Positions 17,071 to 25,500 of a stretch of DNA of 64,000 nt are shown piece by piece. Location: assembly GCF_024168645.1 (NCBI RefSeq), contig NZ_JALJWF010000001.1, positions 1,975,001 through 2,039,000 on the forward strand. Direction: 5' to 3'. The position numbers and the translations under genes are program-made. The notes beneath the pieces were generated by a model. It was not told the origin of the DNA and did not search any database. It worked only from the letters and a program-made list of their open reading frames with translations. The stretch comes from Pseudomonas sp. GGS8. GTDB taxonomy: Bacteria; Pseudomonadota; Gammaproteobacteria; Pseudomonadales; Pseudomonadaceae. Position 1 is the stretch's first letter; each line of letters begins with the position of its first letter.

Positions 17071-17104
17071 ATTAGATAACGGAATTATTGCAGTCGTGTG
17101 ACAG
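17071..17104 (-). promoter_or_regulatory. PHO box and minus-10 of phoB
   Basis: On the minus strand, CTGTCAC and CTGCAAT lie at 11-base spacing, followed after exactly ten bases by TCTAAT (five of six matches to the minus-10 consensus). Transcription would start near 17064 and run into phoB. This supports PhoB autoregulation. Confidence 0.78.
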
Positions 17105-17185
17105 TATTTTAGCCGCCCTGCGAATGTCGCGATCCTGAACTAAGCTCTAAGTCCGAATCCTGACAACCACAAAAGGAAGGTTTCC

Positions 17186-17563
17186 ATGAATCACATTGCT
17201 CAATCCTGGAAGGCTCTGCTGGTCACGGCTGCGCTAACGTTGCCGTCCATGGCTTTTGCCGCCGAACCGGCCATGATGAAAGACGGCGTGATGGTCGACC
17301 ATAAGGGTATGACCGTTTACACGTTCGATAAGGACACTGGCGGTAAGTCGATGTGTAATGCCGATTGCGCCAAGATGTGGCCGCCGATGATGGCTCCAGC
17401 GGGTGCCAAGGCCGAAGGTGAATGGACGACCATCAAGCGTGATGACGGCACGATGCAGTGGGCTTATGACGGCAAGCCGATGTACACCTACAAAATGGAT
17501 ATGAAGCCTGGCGATATGAAGGGCGAAGGTTACAAAGATATGTGGCACATGCCGAAGCACTGA
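17186..17563 (+). CDS. secreted COG4315-family repeat protein
   Basis: The 125-residue protein has a signal peptide ending near SMAFAAEP. Two copies of the short COG4315 repeat follow, each a Y-x4-D-like unit (DHKGMTVYTFDKDTGG and YDGKPMYTYKMDMKPGD). A CNADCAKMWPP segment with two cysteines lies between them. The mature protein is methionine-rich (MMKDGVMVD, MKPGDMKGEG), which could allow metal contact; that is inference. A good AAAGGAAGG ribosome site precedes the ATG. It is divergent from phoB and may share PhoB control through the weak upstream box. Confidence 0.8.
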   Translation: MNHIAQSWKALLVTAALTLPSMAFAAEPAMMKDGVMVDHKGMTVYTFDKDTGGKSMCNADCAKMWPPMMAPAGAKAEGEWTTIKRDDGTMQWAYDGKPMYTYKMDMKPGDMKGEGYKDMWHMPKH

Positions 17564-17572
17564 ACCGTGGTA

Positions 17573-17606
17573 ATCCGCTCCTCGGACTTGGTCACGGGGA
17601 GCGGAT
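17573..17606 (+). terminator. stem-loop after the COG4315 gene
   Basis: ATCCGCTCC pairs with GGAGCGGAT across a 16-base loop. It lies in the convergent gap before the ubiA stop. There is no run of T, so efficient intrinsic termination is doubtful. Confidence 0.4.
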
Positions 17607-17621
17607 ATCCCCTTATTGCCT

Positions 17622-18512
17622 TCAGCGCAACGCGTAATCCAGCACGATCCCCACGAAAATCGCCAACCCCGCCCAGTGGTTGTGCAAAAACGCCTGGAAG
17701 CAGCGCATCCGGTCCTTGCTGCGGGTGTACCAGAACTCCCACGCAAAACAGCCCGCAGCCACCAGCAACCCAAGGTGAAACCAGCCGCCGAGATGGAATT
17801 TCGAGCCCGCCAGCAGCAGGCAACCCAGCGCCAGGCCCTGCAGGGTCACAATGATCACCCTGTCGCCGTCGCCAAACAGAATCGCCGTGGATTTCACCCC
17901 GATTTTCAGGTCATCGTCGCGGTCCGTCATGGCGTAATAGGTGTCGTAGGCCACGGTCCACAGCAAGTTGGCGATCCACAGCAACCAGGCCACCGCCGGC
18001 AGCTCACCGGTTTCGGCGGTAAACGCCATCGGCATGCCCCAGGAGAACGCCGCGCCCAGCACCACTTGTGGGTAATAGGTGTAGCGCTTCATGAACGGGT
18101 AACTGAAGGCCAGGGCCAAACCGCCCAGCGACAGCCAGACAGTCGCCGCGTTGGTGCACAGCACCAGCAGGAAACTCACGCCCATCAGCACCGCGAAGAA
18201 CACCAGGGCTTCTTTCGAGCTGATCTTGCCGCTCACCAGCGGCCGTTGCTCGGTGCGTTTCACATGGCCATCGACCTTGCGGTCCGCCCAATCGTTGATC
18301 ACACAACCGCCGGCACGGGTCAGTACCACGCCGAGCACGAAAATCACGATATTGGCCAGTGATGGCGAACCTTCACCGGCAATCCACAGTGCCCACAGCG
18401 TCGGCCACAGCAGCAGGTAAATGCCGATCGGCTTGTCCATGCGGGTCAGCTGAATGAAATCCCAGGCGCGAGGATTCACGCGGTTCAGGGACTTGAGCAG
18501 GTTCTGGTACAT
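17622..18512 (-). CDS. ubiA: 4-hydroxybenzoate polyprenyltransferase UbiA
   Basis: The 296-residue inner-membrane enzyme attaches the polyprenyl tail to 4-hydroxybenzoate, the second step of ubiquinone synthesis. It has eight or nine hydrophobic helices. Two aspartate-rich motifs bind the prenyl diphosphate: [15 protein letters not shown] and the later [13 protein letters not shown]. The ATG overlaps the ubiC stop by one base (TGATG), giving translational coupling with the enzyme that makes its substrate. Length matches E. coli UbiA (290). Confidence 0.95.
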   Translation of the reverse strand: MYQNLLKSLNRVNPRAWDFIQLTRMDKPIGIYLLLWPTLWALWIAGEGSPSLANIVIFVLGVVLTRAGGCVINDWADRKVDGHVKRTEQRPLVSGKISSKEALVFFAVLMGVSFLLVLCTNAATVWLSLGGLALAFSYPFMKRYTYYPQVVLGAAFSWGMPMAFTAETGELPAVAWLLWIANLLWTVAYDTYYAMTDRDDDLKIGVKSTAILFGDGDRVIIVTLQGLALGCLLLAGSKFHLGGWFHLGLLVAAGCFAWEFWYTRSKDRMRCFQAFLHNHWAGLAIFVGIVLDYALR

Positions 18513-19075
18513 CAGCAGTTCTCCGGATGCACGCGGGCGGCGCTCCACAGGGTCGGCAGGAAGATCTCGGCCACCAGCACGCTCAAGGCGCCACGGTCGA
18601 AACGCGAGCGCCGGCCCCACAGTTCAGGCACCTGAGCCTCCATCGGCAGCCATGCTTGAGGATAGTGACAAACCTCGATGGTCCGGCGTTGAAATGCCCG
18701 ATCGCAAAACAGCAATTCGCCCAGAGAGCGGCTGCCCAGCTCATCCATGTGCAAGCCATCGCCCTGCAGCGCGCTGCGTGCCGCCACGCTGCGGGCAAAC
18801 ACCCAGGCTTCGCCGTGGCCGCGCAGATACACCTCGCGCACCCAGCCTTCGCTGCCTTCGGCCAGCTCCAGCGCGGCACATTCGTCGGTGCGCAGCGATT
18901 GCCAGCCTTCGAACAGCGGCGTGACACTGAAACCGTCATTCGACAAACGGGTCAGGCGTCGGGTCAGCGACCCTTCATCGAACAGCCAATCGAGCGTAGA
19001 CGTGTCGGGGAGGGGCGTCAGTTGGCTTCGAGGGAGCCAGAGCGGCGTTGGGGAGGGGGCTTTTGAGTGCGGCAC
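18512..19075 (-). CDS. ubiC: chorismate pyruvate-lyase UbiC
   Basis: The 187-residue cytoplasmic enzyme splits chorismate into 4-hydroxybenzoate and pyruvate, the first committed step of ubiquinone synthesis. The family pattern is visible: [13 protein letters not shown] near residue 30, [19 protein letters not shown] in the middle, and a late [20 protein letters not shown]. It is the first gene of the ubiC-ubiA pair and is divergent from the rubredoxin genes across 200 bases with no other feature seen. Confidence 0.93.
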   Translation of the reverse strand: MPHSKAPSPTPLWLPRSQLTPLPDTSTLDWLFDEGSLTRRLTRLSNDGFSVTPLFEGWQSLRTDECAALELAEGSEGWVREVYLRGHGEAWVFARSVAARSALQGDGLHMDELGSRSLGELLFCDRAFQRRTIEVCHYPQAWLPMEAQVPELWGRRSRFDRGALSVLVAEIFLPTLWSAARVHPENC

Positions 19076-19275
19076 AGTGAGTCATTATTGGCAGCAAATG
19101 AGGCGGCGAGCTTACCATGTCAGGCGGCGATTTTGATTGACCCGGCCTGCCGTTGCGCCGAACAGGCTTGCATCTGCCGGGCCCGATCAGTACAAAACGC
19201 CCTGAGCCGGACGGCAGCGCTTCACCCATCAACCGTTCGCGCCGGCAAAAGCCTGAATTGCGAGGAAGTACCTGA

Positions 19276-19443
19276 ATGAAAAAGTGGCAATGTGTGGTCT
19301 GCGGCCTGATCTATAACGAAGCCGACGGCTGGCCCGATGAAGGCATTGCGCCGGGTACGCTGTGGCAGGACGTGCCAGAAGACTGGCTGTGCCCGGACTG
19401 CGGCGTGGGCAAAATGGATTTTGAAATGATTGAAATCAACTAA
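19276..19443 (+). CDS. rubA: rubredoxin
   Basis: A 55-residue electron carrier with one Fe(SCys)4 centre. The two CxxC knuckles are complete: C6/C9 (WQCVVCG) and C39/C42 ([10 protein letters not shown]). The aromatic core residues W4, Y13, W30 and W37 are in place. The start follows GAGGAAGTACC, a suitable ribosome site. It lies 18 bases before its reductase, so electrons likely pass from NAD(P)H to the reductase, then to rubredoxin and on to an oxidase or an oxidative-stress partner. Confidence 0.95.
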   Translation: MKKWQCVVCGLIYNEADGWPDEGIAPGTLWQDVPEDWLCPDCGVGKMDFEMIEIN

Positions 19444-19461
19444 GCATCCAAGGAGTAAGGA

Positions 19462-20610
19462 ATGAACGCACCTGTCGTGATCGTCGGCACTGGGCTGGCT
19501 GGCTACAACCTGGCCCGGGAGTTTCGCAAACTCGATGGCGAAACCCCGCTGCTGCTGATTACTGCAGATGATGGTCGCTCCTACTCCAAGCCGATGCTTT
19601 CCACCGGTTTCGGCAAGAATAAAGACGCCGATGGCCTGAGCATGGCCGAACCGGGCGCCATGGCCGAGCAATTGAAGGCCGAAGTGCGCACCCACACACG
19701 CATCAGCGGCATCGATCCGGGCCACAAGCGCCTGTGGATCGGTGAAGAGTCGGTGATCTACCGCGACCTGATTCTGGCCTGGGGCGCGGAAACCGTGCGC
19801 GTGCCGATCGAAGGCGACGCGGCCGACGCCGTTTACCCGATCAACGACCTTGAAGACTACGCACGCTTTCGCGCGGCGGCGGCCGGCAAGCGTAGGGTGT
19901 TACTACTGGGCGCCGGTTTGATCGGCTGCGAATTCGCCAACGACCTCATCCTCGGCGGGTACGAGGTGCAACTGGTTGCACCGTGCGAGCAGGTCATGCC
20001 GACCTTGCTCCACCCGGCGGCGGCCGCTGCGGTCCAGGCCGGCCTGGAAAGCCTGGGTGCGCGCTTCCATCTCGGGCCGGTGCTCAATCGCTTGCAGCGC
20101 GTGGCGGACGGCCTGGAAGCGCATCTGTCCGACGCTCAGGTCATCCCTTGCGACGTAGTGGTATCGGCCATCGGCCTGCGTCCGCGTATCGATCTGGCGG
20201 CCGCTGCCGGGGTGCAGGTCAATCGCGGAGTGGTAGTCGACCGCCACCTGAAAACCTCTCACGCCAACATCTACGCCCTGGGCGACTGCGCCGAGGTCGA
20301 CGGGCTGAATCTGTTGTACGTCATGCCCCTCATGAGCTGTGCGAGAGCGCTGGCCCAAACCCTCGCTGGAAACCCTACGGCGGTGAGTTACGGCCCGATG
20401 CCAATCACCGTGAAAACCCCGATCTGCCCCTTGGTGGTTTCGCCGCCGCCACGGGGCGCGGAGGGCGTCTGGACGGTCGAAGGGCAGGACGCGGACATCA
20501 AAGTGCTATGCCGCGACAGCGCCGGCAAATTGCTGGGTTACGCCCTGACCGGCGCGGCGGTGATGGAAAAACTCGCCTTGAACAAAGAACTTCCAGCCCT
20601 GTTGGCGTAA
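19462..20610 (+). CDS. alkT: rubredoxin-NAD(+) reductase
   Basis: The 382-residue flavoprotein has an FAD-binding N-terminus ([16 protein letters not shown]), a second dinucleotide fold for NAD ([17 protein letters not shown]), and the FAD-binding C-terminal motif [13 protein letters not shown]. It reduces rubredoxin at the expense of NADH in the cytosol. The ATG follows AAGGAGTAAGG. Tandem linkage to rubA supports the assignment over other ferredoxin or nitrite reductases of the same fold. Confidence 0.92.
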   Translation: MNAPVVIVGTGLAGYNLAREFRKLDGETPLLLITADDGRSYSKPMLSTGFGKNKDADGLSMAEPGAMAEQLKAEVRTHTRISGIDPGHKRLWIGEESVIYRDLILAWGAETVRVPIEGDAADAVYPINDLEDYARFRAAAAGKRRVLLLGAGLIGCEFANDLILGGYEVQLVAPCEQVMPTLLHPAAAAAVQAGLESLGARFHLGPVLNRLQRVADGLEAHLSDAQVIPCDVVVSAIGLRPRIDLAAAAGVQVNRGVVVDRHLKTSHANIYALGDCAEVDGLNLLYVMPLMSCARALAQTLAGNPTAVSYGPMPITVKTPICPLVVSPPPRGAEGVWTVEGQDADIKVLCRDSAGKLLGYALTGAAVMEKLALNKELPALLA

Positions 20611-20802
20611 ATGCCGGTCGTTCTGTCGGAATCACCCCGTTTTTGCCCCTACAAAGGTCGCGGGGAGACTGGCGCCGCTCTTGCGCGCGTGCCATCCTCA
20701 TTCCCGTCTGCCGCAGAGTAGAGCACCTGCGGCGCCTTGGGCGCTGTTCCAACGAGAACGGCACGGACATAACAACAAAAAACCGTCAAAGGGGCTTCAC
20801 TA

Positions 20803-21078
20803 ATGCGTAAACCAGAACTCGCCGCTGCCATCGCGGAAAAAGCAGACCTCACCAAAGAACAGGCCAACCGCGTTCTCAACGCCGTTCTCGAAGAAATCAC
20901 CGGCGCTCTGCATCGCAAAGATAGCGTCACGCTGGTGGGCTTCGGCACCTTCCTGCAACGCCATCGCGGTGCCCGCACCGGCAAAAACCCGCAGACCGGT
21001 GAGCCAGTCAAAATCAAGGCCAGCAACACTGTTGCGTTCAAGCCAGGCAAGTCGTTGAAGGACAGCGTTAATCCGTAA
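20803..21078 (+). CDS. hupA: HU-family DNA-binding protein
   Basis: A 91-residue nucleoid protein. It starts MRKPELAAAIAEKADLTKEQ, shows the GFGTF turn and the RTGKNPQTGEPVKI beta-arm with the conserved proline, and ends KPGKSLKDSVN. It forms dimers that bend and compact DNA without sequence specificity. By gene order it matches PA5348. AAAGGGG precedes the ATG by about ten bases. A strong terminator follows. The core-genome gene order stops here and the T6SS region begins. Confidence 0.93.
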   Translation: MRKPELAAAIAEKADLTKEQANRVLNAVLEEITGALHRKDSVTLVGFGTFLQRHRGARTGKNPQTGEPVKIKASNTVAFKPGKSLKDSVNP

Positions 21079-21114
21079 CACGCACCGACTTCCCGCACAG
21101 CCGGCGAGCGGGAT

Positions 21115-21154
21115 AAAAAATGGGCACGTCAACGTGGTTGGGTGCCCATTTTTT
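21115..21154. terminator. bidirectional terminator after the HU gene
   Basis: AAAAAATGGGCA pairs with TGCCCATTTTTT across a 16-base loop. A tract and T tract on opposite sides let it act for the HU gene and for minus-strand transcripts arriving from the immunity genes. Confidence 0.9.
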
Positions 21155-21166
21155 CTGTCTGGCGGA

Positions 21167-21307
21167 TCAGCCGGCTCGGCTTTGTTTCCTGGCGAGAATC
21201 GCTGCTATTTCCGGCTCATTCAGGTGATCCAGCGCGCGCTCTACCAACAAATGCCCCCCGTCGGCCAGGCGGCTGAGCGCCTCATTCCTCGTCCAAATCT
21301 TCCTCAT
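21167..21307 (-). CDS. possible small protein overlapping the SMI1/KNR4 gene
   Basis: A 46-residue frame starting MRKIWTRNEALSRLADGG and ending LARKQSRAG. It begins inside the last codons of the SMI1/KNR4 gene (26-base overlap) and stops before the HU terminator. AAGG lies eight bases before the ATG. Codon use is GC-rich and the sequence is helix-like (HLLVERALDHLNEPEIAAIL), which looks coding rather than random. It could be a real small gene or the surviving tail of a lost longer gene. I recognise no family. Confidence 0.4.
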   Translation of the reverse strand: MRKIWTRNEALSRLADGGHLLVERALDHLNEPEIAAILARKQSRAG

Positions 21308-21824
21308 CGATCAGGCCTTGAACAAACCGGAGGAAATTCGAGCAGACCAGTTTTTCGGATTGGGCCTGATTCTCTTCAGGGCTTAGGTTGCTATCAAAGC
21401 TGTCAGTTGTGAAATAACTAACGGCCTCTGTATCAAGATTCAAGCAAAAGAAGTTGCCACCCCAGTCGTTCGCGAAAGGCAGGAGGTGTGCGGGAAGTAT
21501 CTGTTTTTTTAGCATCAACTGGTAGGTGGACAGTAGTGTGGGGCCTCCACCGGTAATCGGCTTGAACGCGGCCACTTCCAGTGCCTGGTCAAAATCTTCG
21601 CTGACCCAATAGGTCTGCTCCGGTACGCCGCCGTTGTACTTGAGATAATGGTTTTTAAAGGGCGTCGGTAGCTTCTTACCGATGTCGGATTCCAGGTGAT
21701 CCAGATCCGCTGGCGTAATGGCCGCCTCATTATTCGAAAATGTGTTTTCGAGCATCATTAATCTCAGCGTTAATAGATCCTCACCGTTCTGATCCACTTT
21801 TTCATAAGGAATCAATTCAGTCAC
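21282..21824 (-). CDS. SMI1/KNR4 (SUKH) family putative immunity protein
   Basis: The 180-residue cytoplasmic protein shows the SUKH pattern. An early ITPADLDHLESDIGKKLPTPFKNHYLKYNGG segment carries the family LPxxYxxFLxxxNGG-type motif. Later come a PFANDWGGNFFCLNLDTE core and an acidic C-terminus. SUKH proteins are frequent immunity factors against nuclease and other polymorphic toxins. It lies 75 bases beyond the first candidate immunity gene of the Rhs effector, on the same strand, so it is either the true partner, a second partner, or an orphan kept from an earlier toxin tip. Start is a GTG after CTCAAGG. Confidence 0.8.
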   Translation of the reverse strand: MTELIPYEKVDQNGEDLLTLRLMMLENTFSNNEAAITPADLDHLESDIGKKLPTPFKNHYLKYNGGVPEQTYWVSEDFDQALEVAAFKPITGGGPTLLSTYQLMLKKQILPAHLLPFANDWGGNFFCLNLDTEAVSYFTTDSFDSNLSPEENQAQSEKLVCSNFLRFVQGLIDEEDLDEE

Positions 21825-21899
21825 CCTTGAGTAAATTGATTGGTTTGGTATCAGTTAGCTGGATCTTGAAAAGGGTATCACCTGCATACTGAGTGAAAC

Positions 21900-22511
21900 C
21901 TAGGCTCTATCTATTGAGCCGACCTTCTCCGTATCGACCACTTCTGCACCTACCAGATTTAGTTCTTTAAGTGCAGTGGCGGCGTGGGGCGAAAGAAATA
22001 CGAATCCAAGTAAAGTAATCTCATCGATACTAAAAAAATCTGTGCTGACATTTTCTTTGATTGTCAGGCTGATGATATTTTTGATTTCGCCGTTCGCTCG
22101 AAAATTAATCTTCGACTGTGTCTGATCGATCACATCCACAGGCTCCTTGTCTATTCGTTGCTGGCGCATGAAAAAATATTGGTGCTGTGCGACCGAAACA
22201 CCCTTCGGGTTGACGATCTCCAGTTCTGCGATCTCCCATCGGGAAGTCTTGAGGGTCTGGAAGACTTTCAGGAAGCGCTCACTGACAATATGCCCCTCAA
22301 AGGCTGTGCAAAAGTCAAAGTCATAGCGCTTGTCCTTGGTAATCAGCACCAGCTTTTTCGGGAGGGGAGCGAGAGCTTCGTCGGGGCCCGCGTCGTGCCA
22401 GTCGGCATCCATCGCATCGTCATAGGCGCCAGGGCTGAACGACTCATGAATGACGCCATCAATGAAGGTGGGGCAGTTTTTGTCTTTCTTGAATGCAAGG
22501 GTATAGAACAT
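21900..22511 (-). CDS. putative immunity protein for the Rhs toxin
   Basis: The 203-residue protein has no signal peptide and no membrane helices, so it is probably cytoplasmic. It begins 12 bases after the Rhs stop codon, the usual place for a cognate immunity gene. The layout has an N-terminal alpha/beta region and a C-terminal segment (LLGFVFLSPHAATALKELN) that recalls the end of Imm11/DUF1629 or Imm43-type immunity proteins. I cannot decide between them. Its base composition is visibly more AT-rich than the Rhs core, typical of exchangeable toxin-immunity ends. Confidence 0.65.
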   Translation of the reverse strand: MFYTLAFKKDKNCPTFIDGVIHESFSPGAYDDAMDADWHDAGPDEALAPLPKKLVLITKDKRYDFDFCTAFEGHIVSERFLKVFQTLKTSRWEIAELEIVNPKGVSVAQHQYFFMRQQRIDKEPVDVIDQTQSKINFRANGEIKNIISLTIKENVSTDFFSIDEITLLGFVFLSPHAATALKELNLVGAEVVDTEKVGSIDRA

Positions 22512-22523
22512 GAAAGCCTCTTG

Positions 22524-25500
22524 TCAGCAAAGTCGACCGGTACTGGATTTGGTTCGTATTCTTCCTGAAACAGTCTTCTTGCGAAGGCTGCTTTGGAGTG
22601 ATGAAACCTGTTGTTGTGCCTGTGCCTTGGTAATAAGTTTTGCGTTATAGCGTGCTTTGATCCTGCCCAGTTTTCTGTCCACCAGGTCCGAATAGTCCTT
22701 GTGTGAACCATTGTGGTAAACCGGTCTGCCAATGGCCGCGGCCTTTGCTTGGCTATCTGGCATCAGCAGGCCGTTGGGGGCGGTGTCCCGTGTGCCGCCC
22801 AGACCAATGGAGTTCATGAATTTGTCATGCCGCTTCCATACCGCTACTGGAATGACATGTTGGGCTTGCATGTTGTCACCAACGACGCCTCCCAGAGATG
22901 TATCGAGGACGGAGCTGGGGCTCCAGCCCCACGGGTCTGTCCAGCCAATGGGGTTGGGTCCATAACCATAGAGGTTCAGGCCACCCGCCAAGCCAATCGG
23001 ATCCGGCGTCGTAAAACGCCCCACATCCGGATCATAGAACCGAAACGTGTTGTAGTGCAGCCCGGTCTCCCGATCCAAGTACTGACCCTGGAACCGTAGG
23101 TTCTGTTCCTCGATGTAATACGGTTCGCGTATCTCCTGAAGGGTGTTGCCCCAGACTCGATACCAGGCCTGCCACACCGTGGCGCCGTCAGCTTCCGTCA
23201 GTTGTTCGGGCAGGTCGCTCAGGTCGTTGTGGTAGTAACGGACCTTCTGCAAGCCGCCGCTGCCATCGACCCGCGCCAGCGGTTCATAACCGTTATCGGC
23301 ATACAGATACAGGCTGGTCTGGCTATTGCGGTGTTCCTGTAACAAGCGCAAGCCATCCCAGGTAAAGCGCGTTTCACCCAGCGGATAGCCGTTGTTGTCG
23401 TGCTCGGTCTTGCCGATTCGCCGCCCCAACGGATCGTAGGTCATGCGCACAACCGTTTCCCGCGCACCGTTTTCATTGCGCACTTCAATCAACCGGCTTT
23501 CGGCGTCGTAACCGAAGCGTTGCAGGCCCCGTTTAGCGCTGCGTTTTTCGATCATCCGGCCAAACGCGTCGTAGCGGTAGCGTTTGTCCTGATAGGTCAG
23601 CAGTTTGTTGTGCACCACCAGCCCGGCGCCGGGTTGCGGGCCGTCCAGCAGGTTGGCGGCGGCGTCGTAGGCGAAGGTTTCGCGCTGGCCGTGCAGGCTG
23701 TCCTGGCTGGCGATGATGCGGCCGGTGGCGTCGTAGTGCAGCAGTTGGCGGTGTTGCGCGGCGGGTTGCTGGTCGAGTTTGCCGATCAGGTTGTCGGCGG
23801 GGTCGTACTCGAAGTGTTTTTGCACCGCTGCCGGCATCAGTGATGGCTGGCTGGTGTGGCGGCGTTGGCGTGAGCGTAAACGTCCGCTGCGGTCGTATTC
23901 GCTGCGGGTGCTGATCTGGCCTTGGGTGCGCAGCACTTCGCGGTGCAGGCGGTCGCGTTCGAAGTCGCTGATGACCTGGCCGTCGAGGTTGATCTGGTGC
24001 AGGTGGCCGCTGCCGTAGTACAGGCGATTGAGCCAGCGGCCGTCGGGCAGTTGGGTCTGGATCAGGTTGCCGAGTTCGTCGTAGTGGTAGTGCAGGTTGC
24101 CGGCCGCGCTTTGTTCTTCGAGCAACTGGCCGAGGGCGTCGTAGGCGAAGCTCAGGGTTTGTGCGTTACCCTGGTGGTCGGTGAAGGTGACGGCGGTGAG
24201 CTGGTCCAGTGAGTCGTAGGAGTAGTCGGTGCGGCCATCGTCGGTGATTTTGGCGATCAGCCGGCCGACGGCGTCGCGTTCCAGTCGGTGAACGATGGGA
24301 GCGGGGGGCGACTCGGGGACGACGGCTAGGCCGTTGCCGTAAGGCGCCGGAACAGCCGTGACCGCCGCGACGTTATCCAGCAGGTCATAGGTGTAGCGCT
24401 TGGCACTGCCATCCAGATCCTGTTGTTCAATCAGCCGATCCCCCGCATCCCAGGCAAACCGATAACTTTCGCCGTTCTCATTGGTCAGCGCTTGCAGCCG
24501 CCCATAGCGGTCATACCCGAACTGCACCTGCCGGCCATGGGCGTCGGTACGCTGACGCACCTGGCCGCGACGGTTATGTTGATAGAGCGTGGTGTGCCCG
24601 GCCGGGTCGGTATAACCGGTCAGCTGGCCGCTGACGTCGCGCTGATATTGCTCGGTGCGCCCGTCCGGCAATTGGCTGCTGAGCAGCCGCCCCTGGGCGT
24701 CGTAGCTGAACTGGGTGCGTTCGCCGAGGGCATCGGTGATGGTTTGCAGATAGCCCCGGTTGTCGTAGCTGAATCGTGTCGGATAACCCGAGCAATCGAT
24801 GTGTTCGACCAGTTGGCCGAACGGGTTCCAGCGCAGCCTTTTGCTTTTGCCGGTGGCGTCGATGATCTCGACGACCTGGCCTTGGGTGTCGTAGCGGTAT
24901 CGCGTGACATGGCCCAGCGGATCGGTCTCGGCGATGCAGTTGCCGCGCTGATCGTAGCGATATTGCCAACTGTTGCCCGCGGCATCGGTTTCCACCAGCG
25001 GCAGGGCCCAGTGTTCCAGCCATAGGGTCGAATCGCTGCGGCCCAGGGGGTCGGTTTCGCCGATCAGGTTGCCGGCGTCGTCGTAGCTGTATTCGTAGCG
25101 CCCGCCCTGTGGGTCGGTGGCGCTGAGCAATTGGCGTTCGTCGCTCCACTCGAACTGCCAGGTCTGGCCGAGGTTGTCGGTGTACTGGGTGATCTGGTGC
25201 TGGGTGTTCCAGCGCCGTGTACTGATGCGCTGTGAGCCGTCGGTGATGCGCGTTGCACCGGCGACGAGGTCGTAGTCGAACTGGTAAGCGTCGCCCTCAT
25301 CGGTCCAGTGCCGGACCACGCGCCATTCACGGTCTTCGATCAACGCCCATTCATAGAAGCAACGCAGCCCCGTGGGCAACTGATGCTCGACCATCCGCCG
25401 CCCGGCGTCGTAGGCGAAGCGCCGTTGCACTTGGCCGGTGGCATCGCGCACCTCGGCCAGATTGCCCATTGTGTCGTAGCCATAACTAACGAGTACTTCG

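Noticed and set aside
15240..17075. 611-codon plus-strand frame opposite phoR and phoB
   Set aside because: phoR and phoB on the minus strand have every catalytic motif; this frame is their shadow.
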